This document shows, one piece after another, positions 36,566 through 44,863 of a stretch of 64,000 nucleotides of DNA (position 1 is the first letter of the stretch; every line of letters starts with the position of its first letter). The position numbers were made by a program, and so were the translations under genes. This DNA is from CBDCYH01 sp965224105 (lineage in GTDB: Bacteria; Bacteroidota; Rhodothermia; Rhodothermales; JABDKH01): positions 806,001-870,000 of the forward strand of contig CBDCYH010000002.1 of NCBI GenBank assembly GCA_965224105.1, given 5' to 3'. The notes under the pieces were generated by a model, which made no database searches, was not told the DNA's origin, and saw only the letters and a program-made list of their open reading frames with translations.

Positions 36566-37024
36566 ATGGAGTTTGCGTTTTCCGAAGAGGAAATTCGAAA
36601 GATAGCCGATGTGTTCGGCGCGGAATTTTCTAAAGACGGAGCGACCTACCGCCTGGGGCTGAGCCACACTGAATCCGGCCGCCGACTAACACTGGAAATC
36701 CGCGAGGCCGTCGCCCTCCCCGAGAATGTCGCGAACACGCAGTATCCGAACATCGTCTCCGTCTATGGGATCAACTCTTTCCTCCAACTGCAGGGTTGCA
36801 CGGGGTACATCGCAAGCAAGGACCTCGGTGAGGTGATATTTTTCGCCAAGCGTGGAGGTGCGACCAGCGGCCTTGTTGTAGAGCGTGAGGCAGGTTGCTC
36901 GCTGTACGCTAACGTGGATGATTACTTGTTGACGGCAGATTTCATGCAGTTGCCGCCCGAGCTTGTCATGAGTAGCGTCGCTCTTTCCATGACCGATTCT
37001 CTTTTCGGCGGATTAGAAGGATAG
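36566..37024 (+). CDS. conserved-looking protein of unknown function
   Basis: This 152-residue cytosolic protein is not one I can assign. It starts MEFAFSEEEIRKIADVFGAE, continues with YRLGLSHTESGRRLTLEIRE and NIVSVYGINSFLQLQGCTGY, and ends SSVALSMTDSLFGGLEG. The composition is mixed alpha/beta with no signal peptide or membrane helix. It is nine bases upstream of the ybeY start and is probably translated with it. Codon use and its place in a run of same-strand genes support a real gene. Confidence 0.7.
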   Translation: MEFAFSEEEIRKIADVFGAEFSKDGATYRLGLSHTESGRRLTLEIREAVALPENVANTQYPNIVSVYGINSFLQLQGCTGYIASKDLGEVIFFAKRGGATSGLVVEREAGCSLYANVDDYLLTADFMQLPPELVMSSVALSMTDSLFGGLEG

Positions 37025-37033
37025 TCGCCGGTA

Positions 37034-37477
37034 GTGGGCGACAGCTACAACATACTTTCGTTTGTCGAACACTCCTCTGCCAGGGTAGACATCGCCCGAC
37101 TCGAACAACTGTTGCAACACATTCTCCAGGACCTTCGGCCCAACTCCACCGGCGAATTGCGGTGCATCTTTGCTGGGCACGACCTGGTAACATCGCTCAA
37201 CAGCCAATACCTGCAACACGACTATGATACGGATGTGCTAACCTTCAATTTGAGTGATTCCTCAGAGGGACCGCTTGACGCAGAAATCTACATTGACGTC
37301 GAGACCGCACTAGAACGGCAAGCCGACCTTGGAATTGAGGTTGAACGCGAGTTAATCCGCTATGCAATACACGGAATCCTGCACGTTCTGGGCTATGATG
37401 ACAGTGACGAAAAAGGGAAATCAGAAATGTCATCCAAAGAGGATTACTATTTGGAATTGTGGCAATTAGACAGTTGA
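37034..37477 (+). CDS. ybeY: endoribonuclease YbeY (rRNA maturation factor)
   Basis: This 147-residue metalloprotein shows IFAGHDLVTSLNSQYLQHDYDTDVLTF split over the usual N-terminal segments and the metal motif AIHGILHVLGYDDSDEKG. The classical motif is His-x3-His-x5-His; here the third His is Asp. As far as I recall, Bacteroidota YbeY proteins often read GYxD at this place, so it is probably a lineage form and not a loss. YbeY matures 16S rRNA and takes part in ribosome quality control. The start is GTG 37034. It sits between the unknown 152-residue gene and hpf. Confidence 0.93.
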   Translation: MGDSYNILSFVEHSSARVDIARLEQLLQHILQDLRPNSTGELRCIFAGHDLVTSLNSQYLQHDYDTDVLTFNLSDSSEGPLDAEIYIDVETALERQADLGIEVERELIRYAIHGILHVLGYDDSDEKGKSEMSSKEDYYLELWQLDS

Positions 37478-37538
37478 ATTAGTCGCACCTTTTTGCTAAA
37501 AAGCAGTGTCCCTTGTAACGAAAATGAGAGAGGACCGA

Positions 37539-37853
37539 ATGGATACGAGAATAACCGCACGCCATTTCCACCTGACCGATGAATTGCGAGATCACGTCGC
37601 GAACAGACTCAATAAGCTCGAGAAGGTATTTACCGGGATTACAAGCTCCCGGGCAATCCTGAGCGTTAACAAGGGTAGGACATCTGAGAAAGAAGCGGAA
37701 ATTGTTGTAAACGTATTCAGACAAACACTTTCGGCCTCCGGGACGGCCGAGACGCACAAGCTCGCTATTGACCAATGCGTCGAGCGACTGCGCCGTCAGC
37801 TGCTTAAACACAAATCGAAACTCCGGCGGACGGACGGAGAAGCACACCGCTAG
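37539..37853 (+). CDS. hpf: ribosome hibernation-promoting factor (short HPF/RaiA)
   Basis: This 104-residue protein has the HPF/RaiA fold pattern: TRITARHFHLTDELRDHVAN, RLNKLEKVFTGITSSRAILS, EKEAEIVVNVFRQTLSASG and AIDQCVERLRRQLLKHKSKL. It binds the decoding centre of idle ribosomes. I prefer ATG 37539 because AGAGGA lies five bases upstream; the longer frame starts at GTG 37506. There is no long C-terminal dimerisation domain, so it is the short form. It converges with metF, ending 9 bp from its stop. Confidence 0.93.
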   Translation: MDTRITARHFHLTDELRDHVANRLNKLEKVFTGITSSRAILSVNKGRTSEKEAEIVVNVFRQTLSASGTAETHKLAIDQCVERLRRQLLKHKSKLRRTDGEAHR

Positions 37854-37862
37854 TAGGAGGAT

Positions 37863-38822
37863 CTAGCCTGCTACCTGCGCAACTCGCTTGAGCATATTCA
37901 CGACGTGCGATGTGTTCTGCATGACGTAATAGTGCAAGCAGGGTACACCCCTTTCCAAGAGCTCAATGCTCTGCCTGGTTGCCCACTCGACTCCAATGTC
38001 TGATGCATGCCGGGTGTCCGCTTGCTGGATTTCCAGCGAAAGTTGCTCGGGGATGTCGACGTAGAACCGTCTTGGCAACGACTTCAGTTGGCGACCGGAT
38101 GTTACAACCTTTAGTCCTGGAATAATCGGGACCTCTATTCCAACAGCCCTGCACCGTTCAACAAAATCGAAGTACTTCTCATTGTCGAAAAACATCTGTG
38201 TTACGATGTAATCTGCACCGGCCTCGACCTTGTTTTTGAGATGTTGGATATCCCATGACAGATTCGGGGCTTCGAAGTGTTTCTCCGGGTAGCCGGCGAC
38301 GCCAACACAAAAATTTACTGGGGATGCATCGATCAGGTCCTCCAGATAAATTCCCCGATTCATTTCGGATATCTGTTCGACCAGGTCGCAGGCGTAGGTA
38401 TTGCGTGATCGGCTGGCCGGGAGTTTTTTTGTGTAACCTGCTTTATCCCCGCGGAGGGCCATCACGTTGTTGATGCCAAGATAGTTGAGCTCAATAAGCG
38501 CATCTTCTGTCTCTTCCCGGGTGAATCCTTCGCACAGCAAATGCGGGACTGCTTCGACGCCAAATCTGGATCGAATGGATGCGCACAGGCCTAGCGTTCC
38601 AGGCCGCTTGCGTTTCACTTTTCTGCGCCAGGAGCCGTCGGGCATTTCTTCGTAATGCACCTCTGCGGAGTGGCTAGTCACGTCGATAAAGAGCGGCCGA
38701 TACTCCATTAGAGTTTCTACAGCCGCATGAATATCCCGGATTGATCCTCCCCTGACGGGTGGGATTACCTCGAACGACGGTTGGGATCCATCGCTGTTTT
38801 CAAGCAGCTCGGTAATTTTCAT
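37863..38822 (-). CDS. metF: methylenetetrahydrofolate reductase
   Basis: This 319-residue FAD enzyme reduces 5,10-methylene-THF to 5-methyl-THF for methionine synthesis. It has SFEVIPPVRGGSI near the N-terminus, FIDVTSHSAEVHY, VPHLLCEGFTREETEDALIE, NYLGINNVMALRGDKAG, ADYIVTQMFFDNEKYFDFVE and IPIIPGLKVVTS. Length is a little above the roughly 300 of the E. coli enzyme. The N-terminal sequence has PP-V instead of the more common FFPP-x-T, as in several Bacteroidota MetF proteins. It is divergent from the next gene with 70 bp between starts. Confidence 0.95.
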   Translation of the reverse strand: MKITELLENSDGSQPSFEVIPPVRGGSIRDIHAAVETLMEYRPLFIDVTSHSAEVHYEEMPDGSWRRKVKRKRPGTLGLCASIRSRFGVEAVPHLLCEGFTREETEDALIELNYLGINNVMALRGDKAGYTKKLPASRSRNTYACDLVEQISEMNRGIYLEDLIDASPVNFCVGVAGYPEKHFEAPNLSWDIQHLKNKVEAGADYIVTQMFFDNEKYFDFVERCRAVGIEVPIIPGLKVVTSGRQLKSLPRRFYVDIPEQLSLEIQQADTRHASDIGVEWATRQSIELLERGVPCLHYYVMQNTSHVVNMLKRVAQVAG

Positions 38823-38892
38823 GATCGCCCGATTTTTTGTATCTACTTTGGTCGATTCGCGCTAATACTCCCACCAGCCCGCTGATGTTCAA

Positions 38893-39492
38893 ATGATCGG
38901 TATTTTGTTCGCCACCAAAAGTGAAGCACTACCCTTCCTGCGACATTACGAACGCGGCCGGTTCCTGGATTTACACGAAGGTGATTACAGCGCCGACGAT
39001 GCTGTTCTGGTGTCGATAATCGGGATAGGAAAAATTAAGGCAACGCTTCGGACGGAACGAATCCTCCGAGAGCACAAGCTGAAGAGTATTCTGCTGGCTG
39101 GAAATGGTACCGCACTTAGCGAAAACGTCCCGGTTGGTAGTCTCGCCCAGGCCCAGCACGTACTCGAAGGAGATCGGATTGAATTGTCTGAACCAAGTTA
39201 TCCCCGGATGCCGCTTGTCCAGCGCTATGAGGATATCCCATCGTTCCGGCTTATTACTCAGGACCACGCAATCAGGGAGCAGGAAGAGTTAACCTATTGG
39301 CAGCGGATCGCTGACATAGTTGACATGAGCGGATATGCTGTCGCGTACGTTGCGGCCACGTACGGGGTGCCCTGTTCGGTGCTGAAGGTCATTACCGGAA
39401 CAATCAACACTCCTGATTCCGAGCTCCGCAAGACCCGCGACGAGGCATACGACAAACTCGGTTCGTTTATCGCCTCCAGCCTGTCAGACTAG
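38893..39492 (+). CDS. nucleoside phosphorylase superfamily protein (MTAN/futalosine hydrolase-like)
   Basis: This 199-residue protein resembles the PNP/MTAN fold: IGILFATKSEALPFLRHYER, VSIIGIGKIKATLRTERIL, SILLAGNGTALSENVPVGSL and VDMSGYAVAYVAATYGVPCS, the last resembling the VDMEGAAVA-type substrate motif with Glu replaced by Ser-Gly. The final part, VLKVITGTINTPDSELRKT, fits the family. Likely reactions are cleavage of methylthioadenosine, S-adenosylhomocysteine or a menaquinone precursor, but the changed motif makes the specificity uncertain. It converges with the oxidase cluster. Confidence 0.75.
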   Translation: MIGILFATKSEALPFLRHYERGRFLDLHEGDYSADDAVLVSIIGIGKIKATLRTERILREHKLKSILLAGNGTALSENVPVGSLAQAQHVLEGDRIELSEPSYPRMPLVQRYEDIPSFRLITQDHAIREQEELTYWQRIADIVDMSGYAVAYVAATYGVPCSVLKVITGTINTPDSELRKTRDEAYDKLGSFIASSLSD

Positions 39493-39508
39493 GCGTTGCG
39501 GGCCTGGA

Positions 39509-39805
39509 CTAGTTTCGTCGGTTCCAAACATCATCCACCCACTCGCGCGGCAGGCCGGCAGATACACCTTCAGACAGGACGTACCTGGTACTTCCCTGAT
39601 TCGTTCTGAAATGCGAGTCCTCTGAAATGTCTCTCGCGCCAACTTTCATGGGCTGGCGTGCGTGCTTTTTGGCCCGATCCGCGTAGGCTCGTCTGACCTC
39701 GACAGCAGCATCTTCAGACGTGAATATCTTGATGGCAGCGAGGACTGCCCAAAAAAGCAGACAAACAACGAGGGGGAAGAATACCAGGAAGAAAAGCCAA
39801 CTCAT
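39509..39805 (-). CDS. small single-pass membrane protein at the end of the oxidase cluster
   Basis: This 98-residue protein begins with one transmembrane helix (WLFFLVFFPLVVCLLFWAVL) and continues with a basic, soluble tail (VRRAYADRAKKHARQPMKVG) ending WVDDVWNRRN. I do not recognise a family. It lies 67 bp after the subunit IV gene on the same strand and is probably the last gene of the act-cox cluster. A role as an oxidase accessory or assembly protein is inferred from position. A loose inverted repeat (GGGGC 39814-39818 and GCCCC 39844-39848) lies in the spacer. Confidence 0.6.
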   Translation of the reverse strand: MSWLFFLVFFPLVVCLLFWAVLAAIKIFTSEDAAVEVRRAYADRAKKHARQPMKVGARDISEDSHFRTNQGSTRYVLSEGVSAGLPREWVDDVWNRRN

Positions 39806-39872
39806 ACCGCTTTGGGGCTATGTCTACTTGGTAGGCTTTTGCCGCCCCAGAGTTCCGGGCCAGAATCAATTC

Positions 39873-40277
39873 CTAATGATCAGCTGCCGGCTCGCCGTCG
39901 GAGTGTTCTATCGGCGTGGTTGGCGAGAGACCTGCGTCAATGCGCTCCTGGTCGGATATTGAAACTGCTTCTACGTTGGACGTGTCGCCCCGGAATATCG
40001 TGTCAAACAATGTAAACACAATAAAAACTGTGACAAAGAGCACGCCGATTGACAAGATTAGGGCGTTGACTTTGCTATCGTACTTGAGTGCCATGAAAAA
40101 GAGCACGACCAGGGTAGCCTTTAAGGTCGCAATTGCAAGAGCCAGAGGAACATTGAAGGCACCTAGATCGACCTGGGCCGTCAAGACGGTTAGTATCGTC
40201 AAGACAACCAGTGCACCGAAAATTATCGCGAGGGTGCGAAATGGTGTAATGTGATGTGAGTGTGCTTCGTGATTCAC
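39873..40277 (-). CDS. cytochrome c oxidase subunit IV
   Basis: This 134-residue protein has three transmembrane helices (FRTLAIIFGALVVLTILTV, PLALAIATLKATLVVLFFMAL, LILSIGVLFVTVFIVFTLF) with the bacterial subunit IV pattern KATLVVLFFMALKYDSKVNA. This small subunit stabilises the haem-copper oxidase. The C-terminal 40 residues are soluble and acidic. The start is GTG 40277, 11 bp after the subunit III stop. Confidence 0.9.
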   Translation of the reverse strand: MNHEAHSHHITPFRTLAIIFGALVVLTILTVLTAQVDLGAFNVPLALAIATLKATLVVLFFMALKYDSKVNALILSIGVLFVTVFIVFTLFDTIFRGDTSNVEAVSISDQERIDAGLSPTTPIEHSDGEPAADH

Positions 40278-40288
40278 GACGTATCAGT

Positions 40289-40975
40289 CTAAATGAGGTA
40301 AAGGAGTGGGAAGAGGAAAATCCAGATGATATCGACAAGGTGCCAGTAGAGTCCGGAGAGTTCTATTGGTGTGTAGTACTCATTGGTGAAGTGACCCTTG
40401 TTTGCCCGAACGATCAGCCAGATAAAAATTCCTATTCCTATTAGCACGTGCAGGCCGTGGATGCCGGTCATCACGTAGTAGATACTAAAGAACTGCGGCG
40501 CATATGGAAAATCGTACTGCGCGTAGTCTCCGTGTGGGTGGTAGAACTCGCCGGGAAAGATACCGTGTGAGAATTTTCCGGTGTACTCAAAGTACTTGAC
40601 CACCATGAATATGCACGCACATATGACAGTGATGATCAGACACCAGATCATCTTTTTCTGGTCGTTCTTCTGGATGTAGTGAATACCGAGCGCCACGGTG
40701 AACGAGGATGCGAGCAGGACGATAGTGTTAAAGCCACCTAGCTTCCAGTCCAGCAGCTTGCTGACTCCGAAAAACACTTCCGGATTCATAACGCGATATA
40801 CTGCGTACGCCACAAACATCCCGCTGAACAGCAAGATTTCCGTAATGAGGAAAAGCCACATCCCCATTTTCGAGGCATCAAACTGCTGCTCCATCGAGAC
40901 AAAGTGATGCTGCTGCCGCTCGTGGTGAGCGTGTTCATGCACGCCTGCCGCGGTGTCCAAAGATGTTGATGACAT
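40289..40975 (-). CDS. ctaE: cytochrome c oxidase subunit III
   Basis: This 228-residue membrane protein has five helices, the short subunit III form. Typical stretches are SKMGMWLFLITEILLFSGMF, FNTIVLLASSFTVALGIHYI, YYVMTGIHGLHVLIGIGIFI and YTPIELSGLYWHLVDIIWIF. The histidine-rich start (HEHAHHERQQHHF) may bind metal or be fortuitous. Subunit III helps keep oxygen and proton supply to subunit I. It begins 9 bp after the subunit I stop. Confidence 0.95.
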   Translation of the reverse strand: MSSTSLDTAAGVHEHAHHERQQHHFVSMEQQFDASKMGMWLFLITEILLFSGMFVAYAVYRVMNPEVFFGVSKLLDWKLGGFNTIVLLASSFTVALGIHYIQKNDQKKMIWCLIITVICACIFMVVKYFEYTGKFSHGIFPGEFYHPHGDYAQYDFPYAPQFFSIYYVMTGIHGLHVLIGIGIFIWLIVRANKGHFTNEYYTPIELSGLYWHLVDIIWIFLFPLLYLI

Positions 40976-40984
40976 ATCTCTCAG

Positions 40985-42676
40985 TTAAGCGCTTATTACA
41001 GGTTCACCTACTGTTCCATCACCCTGGCCTTCGATGCCAACCATCTGTCGCGAAGTGTGATAATCGTATGGACCATGAGTGACTATCGGTTGGCGGGTGA
41101 AGTTATGGTGATCAGGAGGAGATGTTGCGTGGGTCCACTCTAGCGTTGCAGCCCCCCAGGGATTGGCGGTTGCCGGCTTGCCTCGCATCAGCGAATGAAT
41201 GAAGCAAAAGAGGGCAAGAAACAAACCGCACGCAAGGACCCAGGAGCCGATGGTAGAAATTTGATGCAATCCTTCGAATGCCGGATCGTAATCGTAGTAT
41301 CGCCGCGGCATGCCCTTGCTGCCAAGAATAAACTGCGTGAAGAAGGTGATGTTGAAGCCTATGAAAATTAGAATGGCCGCGACCTGCCCCATCCATTCGC
41401 TGTACATTTTTCCGGTCATCTTCGGCCACCAATAATGCAGACCACCAATAGCAGCAATCACCGTCCCACCCATCATGACGTAATGGAAGTGAGCCACGAC
41501 GAAGTACGTGTCGTGCAGATGGACATCAACAGAAAGAACTCCGACAAATATTCCTGTCAGTCCACCGATTGTAAAGAGGAACAAAAAACTAAGCGCATAC
41601 AGCATTGGCGACTTAAGCGAGACTGATCCCTTGTACATAGTGCTCACCCAGTTGATAACTTTGACGCCTGTCGGAATACCAATCAGGTAGGTTATTAGGG
41701 AGAAGATTGCGGATGATGTGGTAGACTGTCCGGAGGTAAACATGTGATGTCCCCAGACCAGGAATCCGAGGAACGCGATAGCAACGGAGGACAGCGCGAC
41801 GAACTTGTAGCCCGACACGACTTGTCTTGAGAACGTGCCCATCAGCTCGGAGATTATTCCGAATGCGGGCAGGATCATGATGTATACGGCTGGATGCGAG
41901 TAGAACCAGAAGAAGTGTTGGAAGAGAACGGGGTCTCCGCCGAGGGCAGGATCAAAGATTCCAATACCCATCACGTTCTCCAGCAATAGAAGAACGACGG
42001 TGATTCCGATAACTGGTGTTGCAAGCACCTGCACTATCGACGTAGCATAGATACTCCAAACGAAGAGGGGCAGTCTGTTCCAGGTAAGTCCCGGAGCTCG
42101 CATCTTGTGGATCGTCACAATAAAGTTCAGACCCGTGAGGATGGAGGAGAACCCGGCGACAAAGACTGCCAGGGTGATAAATATTATCTGCGGACCGAGG
42201 CTCGAGGAGTACGGCGTATAAAACGTCCACCCGGTATCCAGTTGCCCGACGAGCATGGCCACGATCGCGAGGATTCCGCCTCCCCAATAGAGATAATAGG
42301 AGGTTAGGTTCAGACGCGGGAATGCGACATCTTTTGCACCGAGGTGCATGGGTAAGACAAAGTTACCGAGGGCACCCGGAACGGCCGGAATAATAAACAG
42401 GAACACCATGATTATCCCGTGCAACGAGAAAACCTGGTTGTAGGTCTGAGCCGACATTATCGTTTCGCCCGCCGTCAATAGCTCGGCGCGTACAAACAGT
42501 GCCAGCAGACCCCCTGCCAGGAACATCAGGGATACAGATCCCAAATACATTATCCCGATGCGCTTGTGATCCAGCGTAAGCAACCACGACTTGATCGATT
42601 TGTCGTGGTTCAGGTAGTTTTCTCCGGTGTGGATAACAGCCTGACCGGCGGTGACGGTTTGATTCATCTCGCTCAC
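40985..42676 (-). CDS. ctaD: cytochrome c oxidase subunit I, A2-type haem-copper oxidase
   Basis: This 563-residue subunit has twelve helices and all the haem and CuB ligands: [15 protein letters not shown] (haem a His), [20 protein letters not shown] (CuB His and cross-linked Tyr region), [10 protein letters not shown] (two CuB His) and [17 protein letters not shown] (haem ligands). The YSHPAV motif instead of the A1-type GHPEV means that the D-channel glutamate is absent and Tyr-Ser takes its place, which defines A2-type oxidases such as R. marinus caa3. The start is GTG 42676, overlapping the subunit II stop by one base; ATG 42667 is possible. Confidence 0.97.
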   Translation of the reverse strand: MSEMNQTVTAGQAVIHTGENYLNHDKSIKSWLLTLDHKRIGIMYLGSVSLMFLAGGLLALFVRAELLTAGETIMSAQTYNQVFSLHGIIMVFLFIIPAVPGALGNFVLPMHLGAKDVAFPRLNLTSYYLYWGGGILAIVAMLVGQLDTGWTFYTPYSSSLGPQIIFITLAVFVAGFSSILTGLNFIVTIHKMRAPGLTWNRLPLFVWSIYATSIVQVLATPVIGITVVLLLLENVMGIGIFDPALGGDPVLFQHFFWFYSHPAVYIMILPAFGIISELMGTFSRQVVSGYKFVALSSVAIAFLGFLVWGHHMFTSGQSTTSSAIFSLITYLIGIPTGVKVINWVSTMYKGSVSLKSPMLYALSFLFLFTIGGLTGIFVGVLSVDVHLHDTYFVVAHFHYVMMGGTVIAAIGGLHYWWPKMTGKMYSEWMGQVAAILIFIGFNITFFTQFILGSKGMPRRYYDYDPAFEGLHQISTIGSWVLACGLFLALFCFIHSLMRGKPATANPWGAATLEWTHATSPPDHHNFTRQPIVTHGPYDYHTSRQMVGIEGQGDGTVGEPVISA

Positions 42677-43608
42677 TACTCTAACGTTTTGATGTACGCG
42701 ACAAGCGCGTCAAGATTTCTTGTGCTCATGGAGCTGTACGAGGCCGGCATTACATTCCCATACCCTTCAACGATATTCGCTGCTGGATCCAGAATGGATT
42801 CTCTGAGGTAATTTTCGTCTGCAACGGCATCGGGTGAGGAGACAAATGAGCGCTGGCTTCCAAATAGCCCCTGGAACGTGGGACCAACTCCTGGAGAACC
42901 ATCAGCGGTATGGCAGGTGTTGCAGTTATTTTGCGTGTACAGTTGGGCGCCGAGTTCTGCTGGTGGCAGCGCCGCGTTTGCTTCGGTCAGCCACGCTTCG
43001 TAGTCAGCCTTCGTATGGACAACAACTTTGCCGAGCATACCCGAGTGTTGTAGGCCGCAATACTCAGTGCAGAGGATGTCGAAGGTGCCCGTTTTGGTAG
43101 CCTCAAACCATACTGCGGTGTACCGATTCGGCAGGACATCCTGTTTCACCCTGAAGACAGGAATAAAGAAACTGTGCAAGACGTCGGTTGAGCTCATTAT
43201 GACGCGCACCGGTTGATCTACGGGCACGTGTAGCTCACCGATTGACTCCGCACCGTTCTCATACTGGAATTCCCATAGCCACTGTTTTCCTACCGCCTGG
43301 ATCTCAATTGAGTTTGGGGGTGCAGCGTTCAACTTAACGTATCCCCTGAACCCATATGTAAAAACGACGAGGCAGAGAATGGTAGGAATTACAATCCAGG
43401 TTGCCTCAAGGAGCTTGCTTTCATGAACAACTTGCCCAACCTCGTTTTCGTCTTTGCGTCTGTATCGGATCGCGAAGTATGCCATAGCTGCGACGACCGC
43501 CACGAAGATTATCACGCTAATCCAGTACACTAGATAAAATACGGCGTCGATCTCAGGGGCCATTGTGGAGTTGGCCTCTGGCATCCAGAAGGTTCCGTTC
43601 TCACCCAT
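42676..43608 (-). CDS. ctaC: cytochrome c oxidase subunit II with fused cytochrome c (caa3 type)
   Basis: This 310-residue subunit has two N-terminal transmembrane helices, a cupredoxin domain with the CuA ligands ([20 protein letters not shown] and [19 protein letters not shown]), and a C-terminal class I cytochrome c domain ([19 protein letters not shown] haem site, [14 protein letters not shown] with the likely Met ligand). The fused haem c makes it a caa3 oxidase that accepts electrons directly from small cytochromes or from complex III. The aromatic patch [11 protein letters not shown] guides electron entry. It overlaps the SCO stop by eight bases. Confidence 0.97.
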   Translation of the reverse strand: MGENGTFWMPEANSTMAPEIDAVFYLVYWISVIIFVAVVAAMAYFAIRYRRKDENEVGQVVHESKLLEATWIVIPTILCLVVFTYGFRGYVKLNAAPPNSIEIQAVGKQWLWEFQYENGAESIGELHVPVDQPVRVIMSSTDVLHSFFIPVFRVKQDVLPNRYTAVWFEATKTGTFDILCTEYCGLQHSGMLGKVVVHTKADYEAWLTEANAALPPAELGAQLYTQNNCNTCHTADGSPGVGPTFQGLFGSQRSFVSSPDAVADENYLRESILDPAANIVEGYGNVMPASYSSMSTRNLDALVAYIKTLE

Positions 43609-44452
43609 TTTGCATTACGGATGTGTTTGTGGTTGGGAGGTCCAGCAAGATGCGTTGGTTTTTGCGCTCTCTCTTCCAGAAGAAGGTAAGCAGAAAGGCC
43701 AACACGATCAGCACCAGAACTCCACCCAGTTTCATTAATTTCGTTGCCTGCAGAACGTATGAGTTCGCAGTTGCATCGTAGCGATAGCAGAACATAGCAA
43801 TGCGGTCCACGACGGTTCCGACGCGCCCAGCCGATGCCTCGAGCAGTGCCGCCCGAACATTTCGTGGTTCGAACGATAAGCCATGTAGGTAGCGTGTGAT
43901 GGTCCCATCTCCAGAAAGGAAAATTAGCGCGGCCGGGTGGGCATACTCGCTTGTTTCCTCCATCCATTTGTACTTAAAACCTGCAGATCCTGCTACGGCT
44001 TCAATCGATTCCTGCGTTCCTGTCAGGAAGTGCCAGCCAGTTTCTGCGTTCGGCTGGCCGGTGACGCGCACATATCTGTCCTTAACCTCACGAGCAAGTT
44101 CTGGCTTTTCTTTTGCAGAAAAGGAAACAGTCACCACATCAAACTGGTCGCCAATCTGCCAATCCATCTCGGACAAAGTCTGCGAGAACGATTCCAGCAA
44201 AATGCTGCAGAGCATGGGACACTCATGGTAAACAAAGTTTACAATCGTTGGTCTTTCGGGGTCAAGGTACTGTCCGATCGTGACGGCGTTGCCTTTCTCA
44301 TCGACCAGGGGCACGTTGATAGCCAGTGGTTCTCCTAATTTCTCCTCTATTGCGAGGTCGTCAAATACGGGTGGCAGATTTTCAGTTTGTTGTGCCACCA
44401 GACTTGCAGGTGCCAGTGCGGCAAAAATCAGTATGGCCCAGAGATGCTTCAC
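43601..44452 (-). CDS. SCO1/SenC family copper chaperone
   Basis: This 283-residue protein has a signal peptide (AILIFAALAPASLVAQ), a thioredoxin-like domain with the copper site NFVYHECPMLCSILLESFSQ (CxxxC) and a later His in TRYLHGLSFEP, and a C-terminal transmembrane helix (KLGGVLVLIVLAFLLTFFW). SCO proteins deliver copper to, or reduce the cysteines of, the CuA site of subunit II, which is the next gene. The C-terminal anchor, in addition to the signal peptide, is a form seen in several Bacteroidota. It follows the small membrane protein gene at five bases. Confidence 0.94.
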   Translation of the reverse strand: MKHLWAILIFAALAPASLVAQQTENLPPVFDDLAIEEKLGEPLAINVPLVDEKGNAVTIGQYLDPERPTIVNFVYHECPMLCSILLESFSQTLSEMDWQIGDQFDVVTVSFSAKEKPELAREVKDRYVRVTGQPNAETGWHFLTGTQESIEAVAGSAGFKYKWMEETSEYAHPAALIFLSGDGTITRYLHGLSFEPRNVRAALLEASAGRVGTVVDRIAMFCYRYDATANSYVLQATKLMKLGGVLVLIVLAFLLTFFWKRERKNQRILLDLPTTNTSVMQNG

Positions 44453-44457
44453 GTAGG

Positions 44458-44817
44458 TTAGCGATAAAGTCTATCGACGGAGGATGCCTGCTGGCCGGAG
44501 GACTGGGCTTCGTTGACCATTAGCTGCATTGCGCGATCGATGGGAATCCGATAGATCCCCTGGTCCTGGTCGACAACGCCATACTGCGTGAGAGCCTGGA
44601 TCGCCTGATTCTCGGCGTCGACAATCTCCGGGAATGTTACGATTGATGCCGAGGCTGCCTCCGTGTCGCTAATCTTGATATTGACCCACTGGATCAGGAA
44701 CATCACGATAAACGCCAGCGCAAGAAACATTACGAACGCAGTTTTGAAGACTGCCTTGGTGCTAAGTCCTTCTTGCTCTACCGCAAATTCGGACTCGGCC
44801 ATCATTTCTGCTGTCAT
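44458..44817 (-). CDS. small membrane protein between actF and SCO, unknown
   Basis: The preferred ATG 44817 (AAGGA nine bases upstream) gives 119 residues; the open frame continues to GTG 44844. There is one transmembrane helix (FKTAFVMFLALAFIVMFLIQ) followed by a soluble, probably periplasmic part (EIVDAENQAIQALTQYGVVD, then QGIYRIPIDRAMQLMVNEA). The phrase YRIPIDRAMQLMVNEA is reminiscent of small proteins found next to act and SCO genes in other bacteria. It may be an accessory subunit of complex III or an assembly factor for caa3. I cannot name a family. Confidence 0.7.
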   Translation of the reverse strand: MTAEMMAESEFAVEQEGLSTKAVFKTAFVMFLALAFIVMFLIQWVNIKISDTEAASASIVTFPEIVDAENQAIQALTQYGVVDQDQGIYRIPIDRAMQLMVNEAQSSGQQASSVDRLYR

Positions 44818-44863
44818 AACAATTTGTCCTTTTAGCCGCGCCACTTAACGCGACGTCGACGGC

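Noticed and set aside
37370..37425. YbeY as an inactive protein because of the missing third His
   Set aside because: The Asp replacement can still bind metal and seems to be the usual form in this phylum, so inactivity is not supported.
39810..39851. inverted repeat GGGGC/GCCCC behind the subunit IV gene as a terminator
   Set aside because: The arms are short, the loop is 25 nt, and no T-run follows on the minus strand; noted only in the neighbouring gene entry.
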